A stretch of 64,000 nt of DNA, taken from an uncultured Shewanella sp. (GTDB lineage: Bacteria; Pseudomonadota; Gammaproteobacteria; Enterobacterales; Shewanellaceae). The notes below the pieces were generated by a model. It was not told where the DNA came from. It searched no databases and worked only from the letters and a program-made list of their open reading frames with translations. The stretch lies in contig NZ_CANMUW010000004.1 of NCBI RefSeq assembly GCF_947501225.1, forward strand, positions 186,001 through 250,000. Direction: 5' to 3'. Shown here in pieces: positions 1-8,459 of this stretch (its first letter is position 1; each line of letters opens with the position of its first letter). Made by a program: the position numbers and the translations under genes.

Positions 1-1285
1 GCACCATGCCCACATCTGTTTTTTTTCGGCGAATAATAAACAAAAAACTTTTATGATCAATAACTTTATTACTAAACCATTCACAATGTTCTTGCCATGA
101 AGGAACCGCCGAGACAAGAGCAAATCTGCGAGTCTCTGGCGCTTGTTGCCACTCAAACAAACGCTCACAATCCTGCCAACTTGCTCGTTTCAGGTATATC
201 TCCTCACCTCGAGAACCTACCGTTGTGAACAAGCTAATCGCCACCCGGCTTGCCCCCATTCCATCGAGCAACCTACCCGCTTTGGTAACCATATTTTGAT
301 AGTTAGCTTCACATTCAGCTATCGCGCTATCCAAGCTACCTGGAGTTAACTCCTCCGGTTTGCCCAAAGATATTGCCACCCCCTGCTCGGCTAACCTCTG
401 TGCTACTGTACGCTGATTATCGGCCAATGTGATACTCAACGAGGGCAGAGAAAGAACGCACCTCTCCCAAGCACTCGAGCCGGCAGCTCCGATAGCTATA
501 TCTGACTCCATGATTAAATCGGCCATATTAGTCACAGAAGTGTGCAGCTTACATTGGAATCTAGATTGTTCAACAACTGTTTCCAGCGCTGATAAATTAG
601 GATTATTTGGGCCTACTATCACATTGAAGCGGGTCAAATCTGATAATTGAGTAACCTCTAGCATTGCAATAACCTTCCCGGTTATATTATCAACATCGGT
701 TCCCCCTAGACTGAGCAATATGGAGTTAATTTTAACATGTTGCTTTCGAAGAATAAGTGCTTGCTCACTGGCAAGAGCAAACTCATCCCGTAATAATCCA
801 AACTCTGTGCCTAAAAAAAGCTCAGCCTCCGATGTTAAATGGGGGAGATAATCTTGAACAGAACGTTCAAAGGTCTGGTCCAATAAACGGTCGCAGCTAT
901 ATTCACGGTCAGCTAAATCATCTATTACCATTAACTTATATTCGAGTCGCTGTACAGCTTCATGCCAACGACTATCAATTGCATAGTGATCAACAATCAA
1001 CCAATCCAGTTCTGATTCGGAAAGAATATGAAGCGTTAGTTGCGCATCCTCCTGCCAATCTCGGCCCAGCCAGGAGGCACATTCTTGCTTTTCATTGGAA
1101 TTTGGTAGCCTATGAACCTGATAACCTTTTTCTGTAATGAAGTTATTCAGATTTCCCGGGTGCTCAGTAGATATAAACTCAACCTGACAACCAAACTCTG
1201 TCAACTTATCAGCCAAAGTTAAACAGCGATAGACATGACCACATCCAATTTGCAGTGATGCATCCACTCTAAAAATAATCTTCAA
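1..1285 (-). CDS. pseG: PseG UDP-sugar hydrolase fused to a PseH-like acetyltransferase domain (3' end off window)
   Basis: Frame is open from a TTG at 1285 to the left edge (428 codons seen, no stop). The N-terminus begins MKIIFRVDASLQIGCGHV followed by YRCLTLA, the UDP-sugar-binding signature of PseG, the hydrolase that releases UDP from UDP-2,4-diacetamido-trideoxy-altrose in pseudaminic acid synthesis. VDHYAID, IDDLADR and GAAGSSAWERC are further PseG landmarks. After roughly residue 345 the chain changes to a GNAT-like stretch (LKRASWQDCERLFEWQQ, then TRRFALVSAVPSW), resembling PseH, the N-acetyltransferase of the same pathway. The start is supported by AGGTGA, which overlaps the pseF stop, 5 nt before TTG. 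It is the last visible gene of pseB-C-F-G. Because the right half of the GNAT domain lies outside, a functional PseH activity is inferred. Confidence 0.88.
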   Translation of the reverse strand, partial: MKIIFRVDASLQIGCGHVYRCLTLADKLTEFGCQVEFISTEHPGNLNNFITEKGYQVHRLPNSNEKQECASWLGRDWQEDAQLTLHILSESELDWLIVDHYAIDSRWHEAVQRLEYKLMVIDDLADREYSCDRLLDQTFERSVQDYLPHLTSEAELFLGTEFGLLRDEFALASEQALILRKQHVKINSILLSLGGTDVDNITGKVIAMLEVTQLSDLTRFNVIVGPNNPNLSALETVVEQSRFQCKLHTSVTNMADLIMESDIAIGAAGSSAWERCVLSLPSLSITLADNQRTVAQRLAEQGVAISLGKPEELTPGSLDSAIAECEANYQNMVTKAGRLLDGMGASRVAISLFTTVGSRGEEIYLKRASWQDCERLFEWQQAPETRRFALVSAVPSWQEHCEWFSNKVIDHKSFLFIIRRKKTDVGMV

Positions 1286-1290
1286 GATAA

Positions 1291-1980
1291 TCACCTATTT
1301 TGGTAAAACTCGAAAAGTGCTTCAGCCAAAGACCAGTCTTCATGAGTATCTATATCAACCACGCTACCTTTTGGTAAAACAAGCCCACTAGCTTTATCAC
1401 TGTATATCGGCTTAGATGCAAGAAATGCTGATACTATGCCCCAGTAAAACTGGCCTGTATCATAATAAGCGGGTTTTAAATCCTGACTACGGGTATTAAG
1501 ATTCTCAGGAGCAAACATCGAAATCTTAAGAGATTCATCTAAACTAATCGCTCGTTGAATTGGCGATGGGTACTCACACACTGGAAATAGATAATCTGCT
1601 TGTCTCTGCTTGATCTGTTGCAACCCCTCCCTAAGTTGTATGGCTGTAACAAAAGGGGCCGTCGCATAAATACAGCAGCAATAATCATATTGCTCTTCTC
1701 TTTCGAGCATTGCTTTTATGGCATGCTCAATCACCATCAGAGTTGTAGCATGATCGTCGGCAATATCAGCCGGTCGCATAAATGGCACTTCCGCACCATA
1801 CTTTTTTGCAACCCGGGCAATCTCTTCACTATCGGTCGAAACGATGACACGGTCGAAACAGCCACTGTTGATAGCAGCCTCTATCGAATAAGCTATGATA
1901 GGTTTGCCATTGAAGAGTTTGATATTTTTCCCGGGGATCCGCTTGCTGCCTCCTCTGGCGGGAATAATAGCGATATTCAT
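1291..1980 (-). CDS. pseF: Pseudaminic acid cytidylyltransferase
   Basis: A 229-residue CMP-sugar synthetase that activates pseudaminic acid with CTP. It starts MNIAIIPARGGSKRIPGKN, the nucleotide-binding P-loop-like motif of CMP-NeuAc/CMP-Pse synthetases, and has VIVSTDSEEIA and a C-terminal VVDIDTHEDW typical of the family. The ATG at 1980 overlaps the pseC stop as ATGA, so I prefer it to an upstream start inside pseC. The pathway partners pseB and pseC lie upstream and pseG follows 5 nt after the stop. KDO or sialic acid synthetase is the alternative, but the flanking pse genes argue for PseF. Confidence 0.92.
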   Translation of the reverse strand: MNIAIIPARGGSKRIPGKNIKLFNGKPIIAYSIEAAINSGCFDRVIVSTDSEEIARVAKKYGAEVPFMRPADIADDHATTLMVIEHAIKAMLEREEQYDYCCCIYATAPFVTAIQLREGLQQIKQRQADYLFPVCEYPSPIQRAISLDESLKISMFAPENLNTRSQDLKPAYYDTGQFYWGIVSAFLASKPIYSDKASGLVLPKGSVVDIDTHEDWSLAEALFEFYQNR

Positions 1981-3125
1981 CCGAGTAAACCTCTCAGTGT
2001 GTCTATGATAAAACACTGCTCCTCTTCCGTTAAATCAGGAAATAGAGGAAGGGTTAAACAGTGTCGATAGAAATATTCGGCTTCAGGAAAATCCTGTTCG
2101 GCAAAGCCCCTCTTGAGGTAATAGGGCTGAAGGTGTACCGGAATATAGTGAACATGAACCCAAATACCAGCGGCTCTCATCGCATCGAAAATGGCCTTTC
2201 GATCGAGCTCATCGGGTAACAGGACAATCATCAGGTGGTACGCGCTGTGACTCTCTTCCAAGGGGGTAACACACTTTAGCCCAAGCGCTTTAAATGCGTC
2301 GAGATAGCCGCCTACCAGCTTGTTGCGCCGGGCAATAAAGCTGTCCAAACGCTTGATTTGACTGTTGCCTAATGCGGCCTGTAGCTCAGTCATACGATAA
2401 TTGAAGCCCAGAGAGTGCTGCTCATAATACCAGTCCCCCTCATCGGGTCTCAGCATTGCCTCACTATTCCTGATGATGCCGTGACTACGCAGCTGCGCCA
2501 TAGTCTCGGCTAGCAAGGCATCGTTGGTCGTGGCAACGCCGCCCTCGGCGGTAGTGATGATCTTCACCGGATGAAAACTAAATACCGTTATGTCGCTGTA
2601 CTGACATGCGCCTATCATGCGACCTTGGTGGCTGCCGCCGATACCATGGGAGGCATCTTCAATGACCTTTACCCCATAGCTTTTGGCCAACTGCCCTATG
2701 GCCTGCATATCACAACTGTGACCGGCCATATGAACAGGGATGAGTACTTTCGGCAAACAGTCATCGGCCTTCGCCTGCTTGAGCTTTCTCTCCAGCGCCT
2801 CAGGGCACATATTGCCCGTCAACCTGTTCACATCCACGAAGTTAACCGAGGCTCCACAGTAGAGCGCGCAGTTGGCTGAGGCGACAAATGTTATCGGACT
2901 TGTCCAGACGCAGTCGCCCTGACCGACACCTAAGGCCAGACAGGCCAGATGCAACGCCGAGGTAGCACTGTTCGCCGCGACGGCATATTTAGCCGAGGTA
3001 ACTGCGCAGATACTCTTCTCAAACAGTGGAACCTGCGGTCCCTGAGTCAGGAAATCTGATTTCAGTACCGCTGTCACCGCTTCAACATCTTCATCCGAGA
3101 TATTTTGGCGTCCATATGGGATCAT
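1977..3125 (-). CDS. pseC: UDP-4-amino-4,6-dideoxy-N-acetyl-beta-L-altrosamine transaminase
   Basis: A 382-residue PLP-dependent aminotransferase of the DegT/DnrJ/EryC1 family, second step of the pseudaminic acid pathway. It aminates the 4-keto sugar made by PseB. The opening MIPYGRQNISDEDVEAV is typical of PseC, EDASHGIGG contains the PLP-contacting Asp, and FSFHPVKIITTAEGG holds the Schiff-base lysine at about residue 188. Length is normal for the family. It overlaps pseB by one base (TAATG) and pseF by four (ATGA), so the operon is translationally coupled. Confidence 0.95.
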   Translation of the reverse strand: MIPYGRQNISDEDVEAVTAVLKSDFLTQGPQVPLFEKSICAVTSAKYAVAANSATSALHLACLALGVGQGDCVWTSPITFVASANCALYCGASVNFVDVNRLTGNMCPEALERKLKQAKADDCLPKVLIPVHMAGHSCDMQAIGQLAKSYGVKVIEDASHGIGGSHQGRMIGACQYSDITVFSFHPVKIITTAEGGVATTNDALLAETMAQLRSHGIIRNSEAMLRPDEGDWYYEQHSLGFNYRMTELQAALGNSQIKRLDSFIARRNKLVGGYLDAFKALGLKCVTPLEESHSAYHLMIVLLPDELDRKAIFDAMRAAGIWVHVHYIPVHLQPYYLKRGFAEQDFPEAEYFYRHCLTLPLFPDLTEEEQCFIIDTLRGLLG

Positions 3126-4123
3126 TAATCTTTCCCTTCATCAAGCTGCTTTATTTGCTCAATCGACAGGAAGTCCGGGTTATTGCCCGAATGATACTCA
3201 AACCCCATAGGCACACTCTTTCCTTTCTCACCGAGTAGATTTTTCGAATAATCGATATCTTTACCAAAGAAGGTGATGCTGGGTGTAATAACAAAATGAT
3301 CATCAAACTCTATCGTATGATGTGAATCGTCTCCCGGACACATGATCTCATGTAGTTTCTCACCGGGCCTTATCCCTACTATCTCATGTTTCAAGCCGGG
3401 ACCACACGCTTCTGCAAGGTCAGTAATACGGACCGAAGGAATCTTGGGCACAAAGATCTCGCCGCCCTGCATTCTGGCAAAGTTCGTTAACACGAAGTCG
3501 ACCCCATCTTGCAAGGATATCCAAAAACGCGTCATATCCGGATGAGTAATGGGTAGCGAAGTGGCACCATCTTCAATCAGCCCTTTAAAGAATGGAACGA
3601 CCGAACCGCGAGAGCCGACAACATTGCCGTACCTCACCGCAGAAAAACGTGTAGTTCCCTCTCCGACCATGTTATTGGCCGCAACGAAAAGTTTGTCTGA
3701 GGCAAGCTTGGTCGCACCATATAAATTTATCGGGCCTGCAGCCTTATCGGTCGATAGTGCAATAACACGCTTAACCTTGTTAGCTATCGCCGCTTTAATG
3801 ACATTCTCGGCACCATAGATATTGGTCTTGATGCACTCCATGGGGTTATATTCAGCTGCGGGAACCTGTTTAATCGCCGCCGCGTGGATCACATAATCAA
3901 CATCCCTGAACGCCTGCATCATACGGTCGCCATCGCGCACATCTCCCAAAAAGTAACGCATACAGGGCGCATTAAACACCTGCTGCATCTCAAATTGTTT
4001 GAGCTCATCCCTTGAGAGGATGATCAACCGCTTAGGCTTATAACGTTCAAGGATGGTTTTGGTATATTTGTGTCCAAAGGAACCGGTGCCGCCTGTGATT
4101 AGAATTGATTTATTATCAAACAT
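3125..4123 (-). CDS. pseB: UDP-N-acetylglucosamine 4,6-dehydratase (inverting)
   Basis: A 332-residue short-chain dehydrogenase/reductase that begins pseudaminic acid synthesis from UDP-GlcNAc, removing water at C4-C6 and inverting C5. The N-terminal GGTGSFGHKYT is the NAD(P)-binding glycine motif; the catalytic set Thr125-Asp126-Lys127, Tyr135 and Lys139 is intact (STDKAAG, NLYGATK). It is first in the leftward pse operon. A sigma-54 promoter on the minus strand at 4209-4225 gives a leader of about 75 nt. The product modifies flagellin in polar-flagellated relatives, which fits the divergent maf gene. Confidence 0.95.
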   Translation of the reverse strand: MFDNKSILITGGTGSFGHKYTKTILERYKPKRLIILSRDELKQFEMQQVFNAPCMRYFLGDVRDGDRMMQAFRDVDYVIHAAAIKQVPAAEYNPMECIKTNIYGAENVIKAAIANKVKRVIALSTDKAAGPINLYGATKLASDKLFVAANNMVGEGTTRFSAVRYGNVVGSRGSVVPFFKGLIEDGATSLPITHPDMTRFWISLQDGVDFVLTNFARMQGGEIFVPKIPSVRITDLAEACGPGLKHEIVGIRPGEKLHEIMCPGDDSHHTIEFDDHFVITPSITFFGKDIDYSKNLLGEKGKSVPMGFEYHSGNNPDFLSIEQIKQLDEGKD

Positions 4124-4208
4124 GAGTTCTCCAACCTGTTAAGTCAGCGCCGTCACTCTAATTCACTCTTTTAAATCAGATAGCGCACCATATGTGTTGT
4201 TAAATAAA

Positions 4209-4225
4209 TGCAAACTTTAAGCCAA
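4209..4225 (-). promoter_or_regulatory. Sigma-54 promoter of the pse operon
   Basis: Minus-strand TTGGCTTAAAGTTTGCA has the invariant GG (4223-4222) and GC (4211-4210) separated by exactly 10 bases, as sigma-54 RNA polymerase requires. Predicted transcription start is near 4199, about 75 nt before pseB. Confidence 0.75.
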
Positions 4226-4468
4226 CAAGACTAGATGCCCTTCAAGATGAGTCATTAACCAACTCTAAAAACTTGAGACAAGCACCGATTGTTAGCCTAA
4301 ACAGAGCAGATATATCTATTCCAGTTAGCTTAACCACAGCATAGTAATAAGTATATAAATATCCAGATTTATTCAATATTTTGTTATTTATCTCCCTAAA
4401 AAACGCCACCTTTATCTGTAAATTCCTAGAAAATTAATTTTTTTATCCTCCTTCTATTCATTGAACAT

Positions 4469-4486
4469 TTGGCTTACTCTTTGCTT
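4469..4486 (+). promoter_or_regulatory. Sigma-54 promoter of maf
   Basis: TTGGCTTACTCTTTGCTT has GG at 4471-4472 and GC at 4483-4484 with 10 bases between, matching the sigma-54 consensus at both -24 and -12. Predicted start is near 4496, leaving a leader of about 123 nt before the maf ATG. Confidence 0.75.
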
Positions 4487-4618
4487 AAACAGGATAGCAA
4501 TCCGGATATAAATTTGCTGATCGGCAACTTATATGCCCACTCAAGGGGCTAATCCCTTGTTAGCTGACAGAAATTTGACGACTGGGTAAACCATAAAACA
4601 ACTTAATAAGAGGCCGAT

Positions 4619-7123
4619 ATGCAAGAGAGTCAATCTACTATTTTAAACACTTTTGCAGTAAACCCATTCGGTGAATACTACCTACCCAGCATCAATCGGA
4701 CGCAATTTGAAAGTATTGATTCTAAAACTCAATACGATACCAAGTTTAAGCAAGACTTTGGCCGTGAAGATACCCTCCACGTGGTTATCGGTATGGACTC
4801 CGGATTACTGGCTAATTATGTTCTCGAGACAGGAGTCGCCGAAGGAAGTCGTTTCATTTTCGTAGAGCTCGATGCAGCCCTCAGCCTGCTACAGATCGAG
4901 ATCCCCAAGGAATTTAAGCAGTCACTACATATCTGTACGCTTTCCGAGTTCAGCGAATTGTTGAAAGAGGAAACGAATGAACTTTTTGTCATTAAAGACC
5001 GATGTTCTTTTTATCGTTCATTAGGCGCCGCATCAAACCATTTAGAGGAGTACACCCTCCTATGCAATGATGTCGAAAAGATTATTCAAAATACCTATTT
5101 TGACTCTGAAGTTAGTTTCTCACAAAAAATATTCGTTAAAACTCAACTTGAAAATATCATCGAGAATCGTCAGCCGGCATCTGTTTTAAAAGATCAATTC
5201 ACAGGCATGGCCTGCATCATCATCGCCGGTGGCCCTTCTCTGGATCAACACATTGAGTGGATAAGATCTCAGTCCGATAATCTGATCGTCATTGCCGTCT
5301 CCCGTATAGCATCCAAGCTGTACAATGAGGGGATAAAACCCGACATTATCGTCTCTGTAGATCCTCAGGATCACAGCTTCGAAGTCAATCGCGAGATGAT
5401 GTCACTCCATAAAGAAGCACTTTTTGTACAATCATTCCATGTCTGTTCACGCATGAGTGCACAGTGGCAGGGAAGAAGTCTCTACCTGGGAAACAGGATC
5501 CCATGGAATAAGAGCTTAGATGAAAATAATATTGAATCTATCGGACCTACGGTAACAAATAGTGCTGTTCATTTAGCACTGAATATGGGCTTTTCACAGC
5601 TACTGCTGTGTGGCGTGGATCTATGCCACTCAAAAGACGGGTATACCCATGCTAAAGGCACATTAGAAGCAAGCCTGGGCCCCAATTTAGGTCAAATTTG
5701 TGAATGGGTCGATACCTACGCCGGCTATAAGGCTGAGACTCTGATCCAACTTCTTTGTGCCATTGAATCACTCGAGAATCAGGTTGCAGCTTTCTCTGAA
5801 CGCACCTTTATCAACCTTTCCCGAACTGCAGCCATAGTCAAGGGAGTAAGCTATCAAGCAACCAAAGATATTCAACTTCAAGCCATAGCAACAGAGAAAC
5901 GTCAATTACTACAAACTATCGGGAGTACCGACTCTAAACAGGAAAAAGTTGAAGAGATAGAAGGCTGGATTAACGAACTGGATGAGACGGCTAAATCCAT
6001 GGGAGAGATCACCACCCTTTCATCGAACGCACTCAGGTATAGTCGGGAGATGGCGAAGCAGGATGTTACCCCACAGCAGTTAAGTGCTCTGTCTGAAAAA
6101 ATTGAAACTATAGAGCAGGAACTCAATAGTAAATATCACTCACTGAGCCAGTTGATTAAGTTCTACGGCTATTATGAATTTACAAAATTCTTAACAACCA
6201 AAGAGTCCGATAGCTGGTCGCAGAAGCAGCTCAATGAGATGACTTTCAGCTACTATGATGCTTTCGAGAAAATATCAGAAACGCTGCACAACTTGATAAA
6301 CAACTCGCTGCAGAGAAGCAAGAGCCGCCTATTGGAAACCTGCAGCAGTAGCAAAATAACGGAGCTCGCTAAACAGTGGCGGGCCGACAATCAGCAAGGC
6401 CGTGTCAGGATATGGAAGCAGGCCCACCCCGACTATATGGAACATTGTAAACCTCACCTTGAGCTCATCGAAGAGTTAGAAAATGAATACCAGGAGCAAT
6501 TAACCAACGATAGAAAAGTATATGTCGATGCAGTAAAGAAAACGACGACCCTTGAACGTGCGTTCACAAAAATCATGGTTCTGGTCAATGCAAAACATCT
6601 CGCAGGCCTGAAACAGATGGCGACATGTCTGCAGCCGGTAGCGGCTCACGAAGATGAAGCGAACCGCTTGTATCATCTGGCCTATGGTCATCAACTGTAT
6701 TTAGAGGAACAATACGAGGAAGCATTGACCTGTATGCTCGATCTGCCTGATGAGCTAGTCACTGAGCCAGAGTTAAAGCTGACACTTAGGCTGTCGCTGA
6801 AACTGATGAAGCTTGAGCAAGCCAGCAAGGCTCTTAAAAAGGCGACCTCATACAGTGATGAATATCTGCCGCAATATGCCAACGTACTCAGACTTCAGGG
6901 GCTGACACAGGAATCTGTAAACACCTATCTGGACTATCTGGACAGATACCCATCGGATCTGATGGTGTGGCTGAAATTCGGTACTTTCATGTTCGATATT
7001 AGACAGATACAAGCCGCTATCGACGCCTTTAGTCATGTTATTCAATCTGACCCGGATAATCAGGTGGCACTGAGTTATCTGACAAAAATCGATACCATGC
7101 TCAATGCAGAGCAAGGCAGTTAA
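4619..7123 (+). CDS. maf: Motility accessory factor (Maf), flagellin glycosyltransferase with TPR tail
   Basis: An 834-residue protein of the Maf/DUF115 (MptE-like) family, believed to transfer nonulosonic acids such as pseudaminic acid onto flagellin in the cytoplasm. The core lies around residues 195-345: IIIAGGPSLDQHIEW, VSVDPQDHSFEVN and LLCGVDLCHSKDGYTHAKG are the expected motifs. The middle is helical and charged; the last 140 residues or so look like tetratricopeptide repeats (AYGHQLYLEEQYEEAL, AIDAFSHVIQSDPDNQVAL), a possible flagellin- or chaperone-docking part. The start ATG follows AAGAGGCCGAT. It is a single gene read away from the pse operon and shares its promoter class. Confidence 0.9.
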   Translation: MQESQSTILNTFAVNPFGEYYLPSINRTQFESIDSKTQYDTKFKQDFGREDTLHVVIGMDSGLLANYVLETGVAEGSRFIFVELDAALSLLQIEIPKEFKQSLHICTLSEFSELLKEETNELFVIKDRCSFYRSLGAASNHLEEYTLLCNDVEKIIQNTYFDSEVSFSQKIFVKTQLENIIENRQPASVLKDQFTGMACIIIAGGPSLDQHIEWIRSQSDNLIVIAVSRIASKLYNEGIKPDIIVSVDPQDHSFEVNREMMSLHKEALFVQSFHVCSRMSAQWQGRSLYLGNRIPWNKSLDENNIESIGPTVTNSAVHLALNMGFSQLLLCGVDLCHSKDGYTHAKGTLEASLGPNLGQICEWVDTYAGYKAETLIQLLCAIESLENQVAAFSERTFINLSRTAAIVKGVSYQATKDIQLQAIATEKRQLLQTIGSTDSKQEKVEEIEGWINELDETAKSMGEITTLSSNALRYSREMAKQDVTPQQLSALSEKIETIEQELNSKYHSLSQLIKFYGYYEFTKFLTTKESDSWSQKQLNEMTFSYYDAFEKISETLHNLINNSLQRSKSRLLETCSSSKITELAKQWRADNQQGRVRIWKQAHPDYMEHCKPHLELIEELENEYQEQLTNDRKVYVDAVKKTTTLERAFTKIMVLVNAKHLAGLKQMATCLQPVAAHEDEANRLYHLAYGHQLYLEEQYEEALTCMLDLPDELVTEPELKLTLRLSLKLMKLEQASKALKKATSYSDEYLPQYANVLRLQGLTQESVNTYLDYLDRYPSDLMVWLKFGTFMFDIRQIQAAIDAFSHVIQSDPDNQVALSYLTKIDTMLNAEQGS

Positions 7124-7228
7124 ATTGCCCCTATTTCCTTAAGCCGCCGCTTAACAGTATAATGCCGGTTAACAGATAATTAATCGGCATTTGAACCGCC
7201 GTAGCTTAGTTAGTCCCGGAGACCCCGC

Positions 7229-7708
7229 TTGTCACATACCTATATCCCGCTTGAGCAATACAAACGTAAATGGATCTTTAACCACAAAGATCTGCCTGTA
7301 ACCGATGAAGACAAGGCAGAGATAAAACCATTGGATCAGAAGGGTTCGATGGAAGTATGGAAAAAGTGGATCAGCAACCGCAGCAACCTTTCAGAACAGT
7401 TTTCAAAAGGTGACTGGGCGGCTAAGGGCGATGCCTGGAAAGAGACCGATCACTGGCAGAGTGCATGGGACAGTGAAGATCCGGCACTTCCGGAGATGTT
7501 TGCCGAGTTTTTTGACTGGAAAGACGATGCAACCGTATATTTTTGCTACGAAAAATATCAGGTGATCGAGACTCGATGGGATGTATTCGTTCGAAACTGG
7601 AAATGTTTTCTCTTCTTCGATGACGGCCCTTTGCTTATCTCACCAAAACACAAACAGGCGGCTTTCATTCATCAAAATGGCCAATATCAGTTAGGTCATC
7701 GAGGCTAG
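7229..7708 (+). CDS. DUF2947 family protein
   Basis: A 159-residue soluble protein with no signal peptide or membrane segment, very rich in Trp, Asp and Lys (KWIFNHKDLPVTDED, FFDWKDDATVYFCYEKYQ). I recognise it as DUF2947, a small family of unknown function common in Shewanella and relatives. The start is TTG at 7229 with CCGGAGACC upstream. The stop codon TAG is also the first base triplet of a heptanucleotide repeat. No function is proposed. Confidence 0.75.
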   Translation: MSHTYIPLEQYKRKWIFNHKDLPVTDEDKAEIKPLDQKGSMEVWKKWISNRSNLSEQFSKGDWAAKGDAWKETDHWQSAWDSEDPALPEMFAEFFDWKDDATVYFCYEKYQVIETRWDVFVRNWKCFLFFDDGPLLISPKHKQAAFIHQNGQYQLGHRG

Positions 7709-7747
7709 CTCGTAGCTCGTAGCTCGTAGCTCGTAGCTCGTAGCTCG
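7706..7747 (+). repeat. Heptanucleotide tandem repeat, six copies of TAGCTCG
   Basis: Six perfect copies of TAGCTCG in direct tandem, beginning exactly at the TAG stop of the DUF2947 gene and ending 37 bases before the next ATG. Copy-number change would not alter the protein, but would change the spacing upstream of the next gene. Confidence 0.97.
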
Positions 7748-7784
7748 TCAGCATACTAACAACAATAAAAATATCAGAGGTTTT

Positions 7785-8372
7785 ATGAAGTCCCTCACCC
7801 ATTCTTTACCAAGCAAGCTATTATCCACCAGTCTGCTGGCAGGCAGCTTGCTGCTCTGCAGTCCGCTCAGTGCCAAAGAGGTAGCGGGTATCGAGCTTGC
7901 CGAACAGATCACGGTTGAGTCGACGCAGTTGCAACTCAATGGCGCCGGTGTACGTAGCAAGTTCTTTATCGACCTCTATGTAGGCAGCCTGTATCTGCCC
8001 TCAGGCGGTGACAACATCGGCGAGGTTATTGACGCGCCGGTTTCGGCGGTTCGATTAAACATCACCTCGGGGATGATCACCAGCGATAAGATGCGTGATG
8101 CAATCGAAGATGGATTCGAGGATGCAACCGATGGCAATACGGATGAGATCAAGCCTCAAATAGATAAGTTTATGGCGCTGTTCAGTGATGCGATTATTGA
8201 GGGCGATCAATTCACCTTGGCCACAGATAAAGCATCGGGCGTCACCGCTTACAAGAATGGCGTAGCGCAGGCGACTATCGAAGGCGAAGCATTCAGGCTG
8301 GCGCTGCTAAAGATCTGGCTCGGAGACAACCCGGCTCAAACCAGCTTAAAGAAGGCGATGCTGGGAGAGTAA
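7785..8372 (+). CDS. Chalcone isomerase-like periplasmic protein
   Basis: A 195-residue exported protein. Residues 1-29 form a signal peptide (LLSTSLLAGSLLLCSPLSAKE, cleaved after SAK or SA). The mature part matches the bacterial chalcone-isomerase-like family: GVRSKFFIDLYVGSLYLP, LNITSGMITSDKMRDAIEDGF, and FRLALLKIWLGDNPAQTSLKKAMLG. The bacterial family lacks known flavonoid substrates; some members bind lipids or are simply conserved periplasmic proteins, so enzyme activity is not implied. RBS AGAGG precedes the ATG. A strong rho-independent terminator follows. Confidence 0.85.
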   Translation: MKSLTHSLPSKLLSTSLLAGSLLLCSPLSAKEVAGIELAEQITVESTQLQLNGAGVRSKFFIDLYVGSLYLPSGGDNIGEVIDAPVSAVRLNITSGMITSDKMRDAIEDGFEDATDGNTDEIKPQIDKFMALFSDAIIEGDQFTLATDKASGVTAYKNGVAQATIEGEAFRLALLKIWLGDNPAQTSLKKAMLGE

Positions 8373-8408
8373 ACTGAAAGCGTCGCTGAAATTTCAACGA
8401 GAGACAGC

Positions 8409-8437
8409 AAAGGGTGTTGGTTTCCAGCACCCTTTTT
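8409..8437 (+). terminator. Rho-independent terminator
   Basis: A GGGTG-TGG / CCA-CACCC hairpin with a TTT loop followed by TTTTT, 40 nt after the chalcone-isomerase-like gene. The opposite strand also has an A-to-T tract, so it may serve the convergent gene at 8460 too. Confidence 0.85.
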
Positions 8438-8459
8438 CATATCTGCAAGAAGAACCCGG

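Larger units (their letters stand above)
4124..4618. other. Divergent regulatory spacer between pseB and maf
   Basis: A 495-bp AT-rich stretch with no convincing gene. It contains two sigma-54-type promoters in opposite orientation, described separately, about 260 bp apart. The rest is presumably room for enhancer-binding flagellar activators, but I could not identify a defined activator site. Confidence 0.7.
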
